Shown in pieces: positions 5,757-7,127 of a stretch of DNA of 7,127 bases. The translations under genes and the position numbers were made by a program. Every line of letters starts with the position of its first letter. Positions within the stretch are counted from its first letter, which is position 1. The notes beneath the pieces are model-generated. The model worked only from the letters and a program-made list of their open reading frames with translations, was not told where the DNA came from and did not search any database. The stretch is taken from NCBI GenBank assembly GCA_007118195.1, contig SKSA01000121.1, forward strand, positions 1-7,127, read 5' to 3'. The DNA comes from Anaerobacillus sp. (GTDB lineage Bacteria; Bacillota; Bacilli; Bacillales; Anaerobacillaceae).

Positions 5757-6863
5757 CTATGAACTGATATAAGCCTCGTATAAATTATTTGTTAAGCATA
5801 CTAAAGCTTGATCTCGATCCTGATCTGAACGGAAGCTTAAACGTAATACTCCCATGATATCTTCTCGAGTCTCTAAAATTCGAATATTGGTAATACTAAT
5901 TCCTTCTTTAGCTAATATCCCTGTAACATCTGAAATGACACCAGGATGATCAGGTACATCAACAAATAAATCGTAAAAAGAGGGGATTGCACCTTTTTGT
6001 TTCGTAGGTAGACCATCACGAAATTTTTTTGCGGTTTCAAAATATTGATAAATATTGCTCTCATCAGCTGTTTCAATAATACCTTTTACTCGTTCCATTT
6101 CGTCTTGCCAGTTCGTTAACAGCGTAAGTAACGTTTGCTTATTTTGAACAAGAATATCTCGCCACATAATTGGGCTAGCCGAGGCTATGCGAGTAATATC
6201 CCGAAAGCCACCCGCCGCTAAATCTGAAAGCAAAGGCTCTTCTTTTTCTAACTTACTTACTTGATGAACTAAACTAGCTGCGATTAAATGTGGAAAGTGG
6301 CTGATTACCCCTGCTAATTTATCGTGCTGTTCCGGAGTCATCTCAATAAACTTTGCTTTCGTTCCTTTAAGCCAATTTTGCAAATGAATAATTTTATTCA
6401 TATTAGTTTCGCTAGAAGGTGTTAATATGTAAAAAGCATTTTCAAATAGGTGAGCCTTTGCCGCTTCAACCCCAGTTTTATGAGAACCTGCCATCGGATG
6501 TCCGCCAATAAATGTAACATCTTTTTTTGCTAATATTTTTGCATTTTCAACAATTTTTTCTTTCGTACTACCAACATCTGTAATAATTGCCGATTGCTTT
6601 AAATCGTAGTTAATTAATTCCAAAATTATCTGTTCTGTTTTTGAAACAGGAGTTGCCACAATAATTAGATCCGCACCAATAACCCCTGCTTCAATAGTCT
6701 CAGCTACTTCATCAATAACACGTAGCGACTTTGCCACTTTTAATTGGTTTTCATTTATATCATAGCCATAAATGCGGCAATTTTGATGTTCTTTTTTTAT
6801 GGCTAAGGCAATTGAACCACCAATTAAACCTAAGCCGATGATTAAAACTTTTCGTTTATCCAA
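5757..6863 (-). CDS. tyrA: Prephenate dehydrogenase with C-terminal ACT domain
   Basis: TyrA oxidatively decarboxylates prephenate to 4-hydroxyphenylpyruvate with NAD+, the committed step to tyrosine. The 368 residues match the Bacillus type (about 371). A Rossmann domain opens with GLGLIGG (10-16) and the acidic D35 that favours NAD over NADP. The catalytic region has DVGS (96-99), GGHPMAG with H122 (120-126), SHFPH (188-192) and FRDITRIA (220-227). An ACT domain from about 297 to 365 (DLFVDVPDHPGVISDVTGIL...) suggests feedback control by an aromatic amino acid. The start is TTG 6863: an in-frame stop lies six nt upstream and no other start precedes the nucleotide-binding motif. The likely ribosome binding site GGAAGGGAG is 11 nt away, rather far, so initiation may be modest or coupled to hisC, which ends 21 nt upstream. 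Confidence 0.97.
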   Translation of the reverse strand: MDKRKVLIIGLGLIGGSIALAIKKEHQNCRIYGYDINENQLKVAKSLRVIDEVAETIEAGVIGADLIIVATPVSKTEQIILELINYDLKQSAIITDVGSTKEKIVENAKILAKKDVTFIGGHPMAGSHKTGVEAAKAHLFENAFYILTPSSETNMNKIIHLQNWLKGTKAKFIEMTPEQHDKLAGVISHFPHLIAASLVHQVSKLEKEEPLLSDLAAGGFRDITRIASASPIMWRDILVQNKQTLLTLLTNWQDEMERVKGIIETADESNIYQYFETAKKFRDGLPTKQKGAIPSFYDLFVDVPDHPGVISDVTGILAKEGISITNIRILETREDIMGVLRLSFRSDQDRDQALVCLTNNLYEAYISS

Positions 6864-6884
6864 TGATTAGTATACTCCCTTCCT

Positions 6885-7127
6885 CTAACTCAGGTAATTC
6901 GTTAATTCTTTAATAATCGCTTCATTTTGTTCTGAGCTACCTATAGTAACCCTTATCGAAGTGGGAAAACCAAGCGCTTCACCAGAACGAACGATAAACC
7001 CTCGCTCTAATAAGTAATTAAATACATCATTCCCTGGTCTTTTTAAATCGATTAAAATAAAATTCCCTTGTGAAGGATAATACGATAAGTTTTCTTTATG
7101 ACAAAACTGATAAAATTGTTCTAACCC
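6885..7127 (-). CDS. hisC: Histidinol-phosphate aminotransferase, C-terminal 80 residues
   Basis: HisC is a PLP-dependent class I/II aminotransferase that converts imidazole-acetol phosphate to histidinol phosphate; in Bacillus the same enzyme also serves in tyrosine and phenylalanine synthesis, which explains its place in front of tyrA. Only the C-terminal small domain is inside the window, reading in frame from GLEQFYQFC at the edge to the stop TAG at 6887-6885. The signature GFIVRSGEALGFPTSIRVTI, followed by G, is typical, with the two arginines that hold the substrate phosphate or carboxylate. The last 20 residues (EQNEAIIKELTNYLS at the end) fit the normal family end. The upstream part, including the PLP lysine, lies beyond the right edge. 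Confidence 0.95.
   Translation of the reverse strand, partial: GLEQFYQFCHKENLSYYPSQGNFILIDLKRPGNDVFNYLLERGFIVRSGEALGFPTSIRVTIGSSEQNEAIIKELTNYLS

Overview
The window comes from a low-GC Gram-positive bacterium of the Bacillaceae. The codon use is AT-rich, several ribosome binding sites are purine-rich and close to the GGAGG consensus, and the gene order matches the Bacillus aromatic-amino-acid region (hisC-tyrA-aroA-ypiA-ypiB in B. subtilis). Every gene I can support lies on the minus strand, so transcription runs from high to low coordinates. The genus cannot be fixed from this stretch alone.

Layout in transcription order. The right edge (7127-6885) holds the C-terminal end of hisC (histidinol-phosphate aminotransferase). 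Then come tyrA (prephenate dehydrogenase with a C-terminal ACT domain, 6863-5757) and aroA (EPSP synthase, 5735-4452), with 21-nt gaps that imply one transcript. A 276-nt gap follows. It contains a perfect consensus promoter (4426-4399), a well-folded RNA segment and a strong intrinsic terminator (4276-4247), together a candidate small RNA or attenuated leader of about 145 nt. Next is a 309-residue protein (4175-3246) that looks like an amidohydrolase which has lost its metal-binding HxH. After a second promoter and a second terminator-like hairpin comes ypiA (TPR-repeat protein, 3122-1863), then a 352-residue protein with weak likeness to the helicase-associated XPB/Ssl2-type domain (1803-745), then a structured 274-nt gap with a possible broken micro-gene, and finally the start of ypiB (UPF0302/IDEAL protein), cut by the left edge.

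Functionally, hisC, tyrA and aroA supply aromatic amino-acid synthesis: AroA makes EPSP in the shikimate pathway, TyrA converts prephenate to 4-hydroxyphenylpyruvate, and HisC-type enzymes transaminate both histidinol-phosphate and aromatic precursors. The downstream half (pseudo-amidohydrolase, TPR protein, 352-residue protein, YpiB) is of unknown function and seems to be transcribed separately. The most interesting parts are the promoter-RNA-terminator unit after aroA, the degenerate amidohydrolase, and the two genes (309 and 352 residues) that interrupt the order known from B. subtilis.
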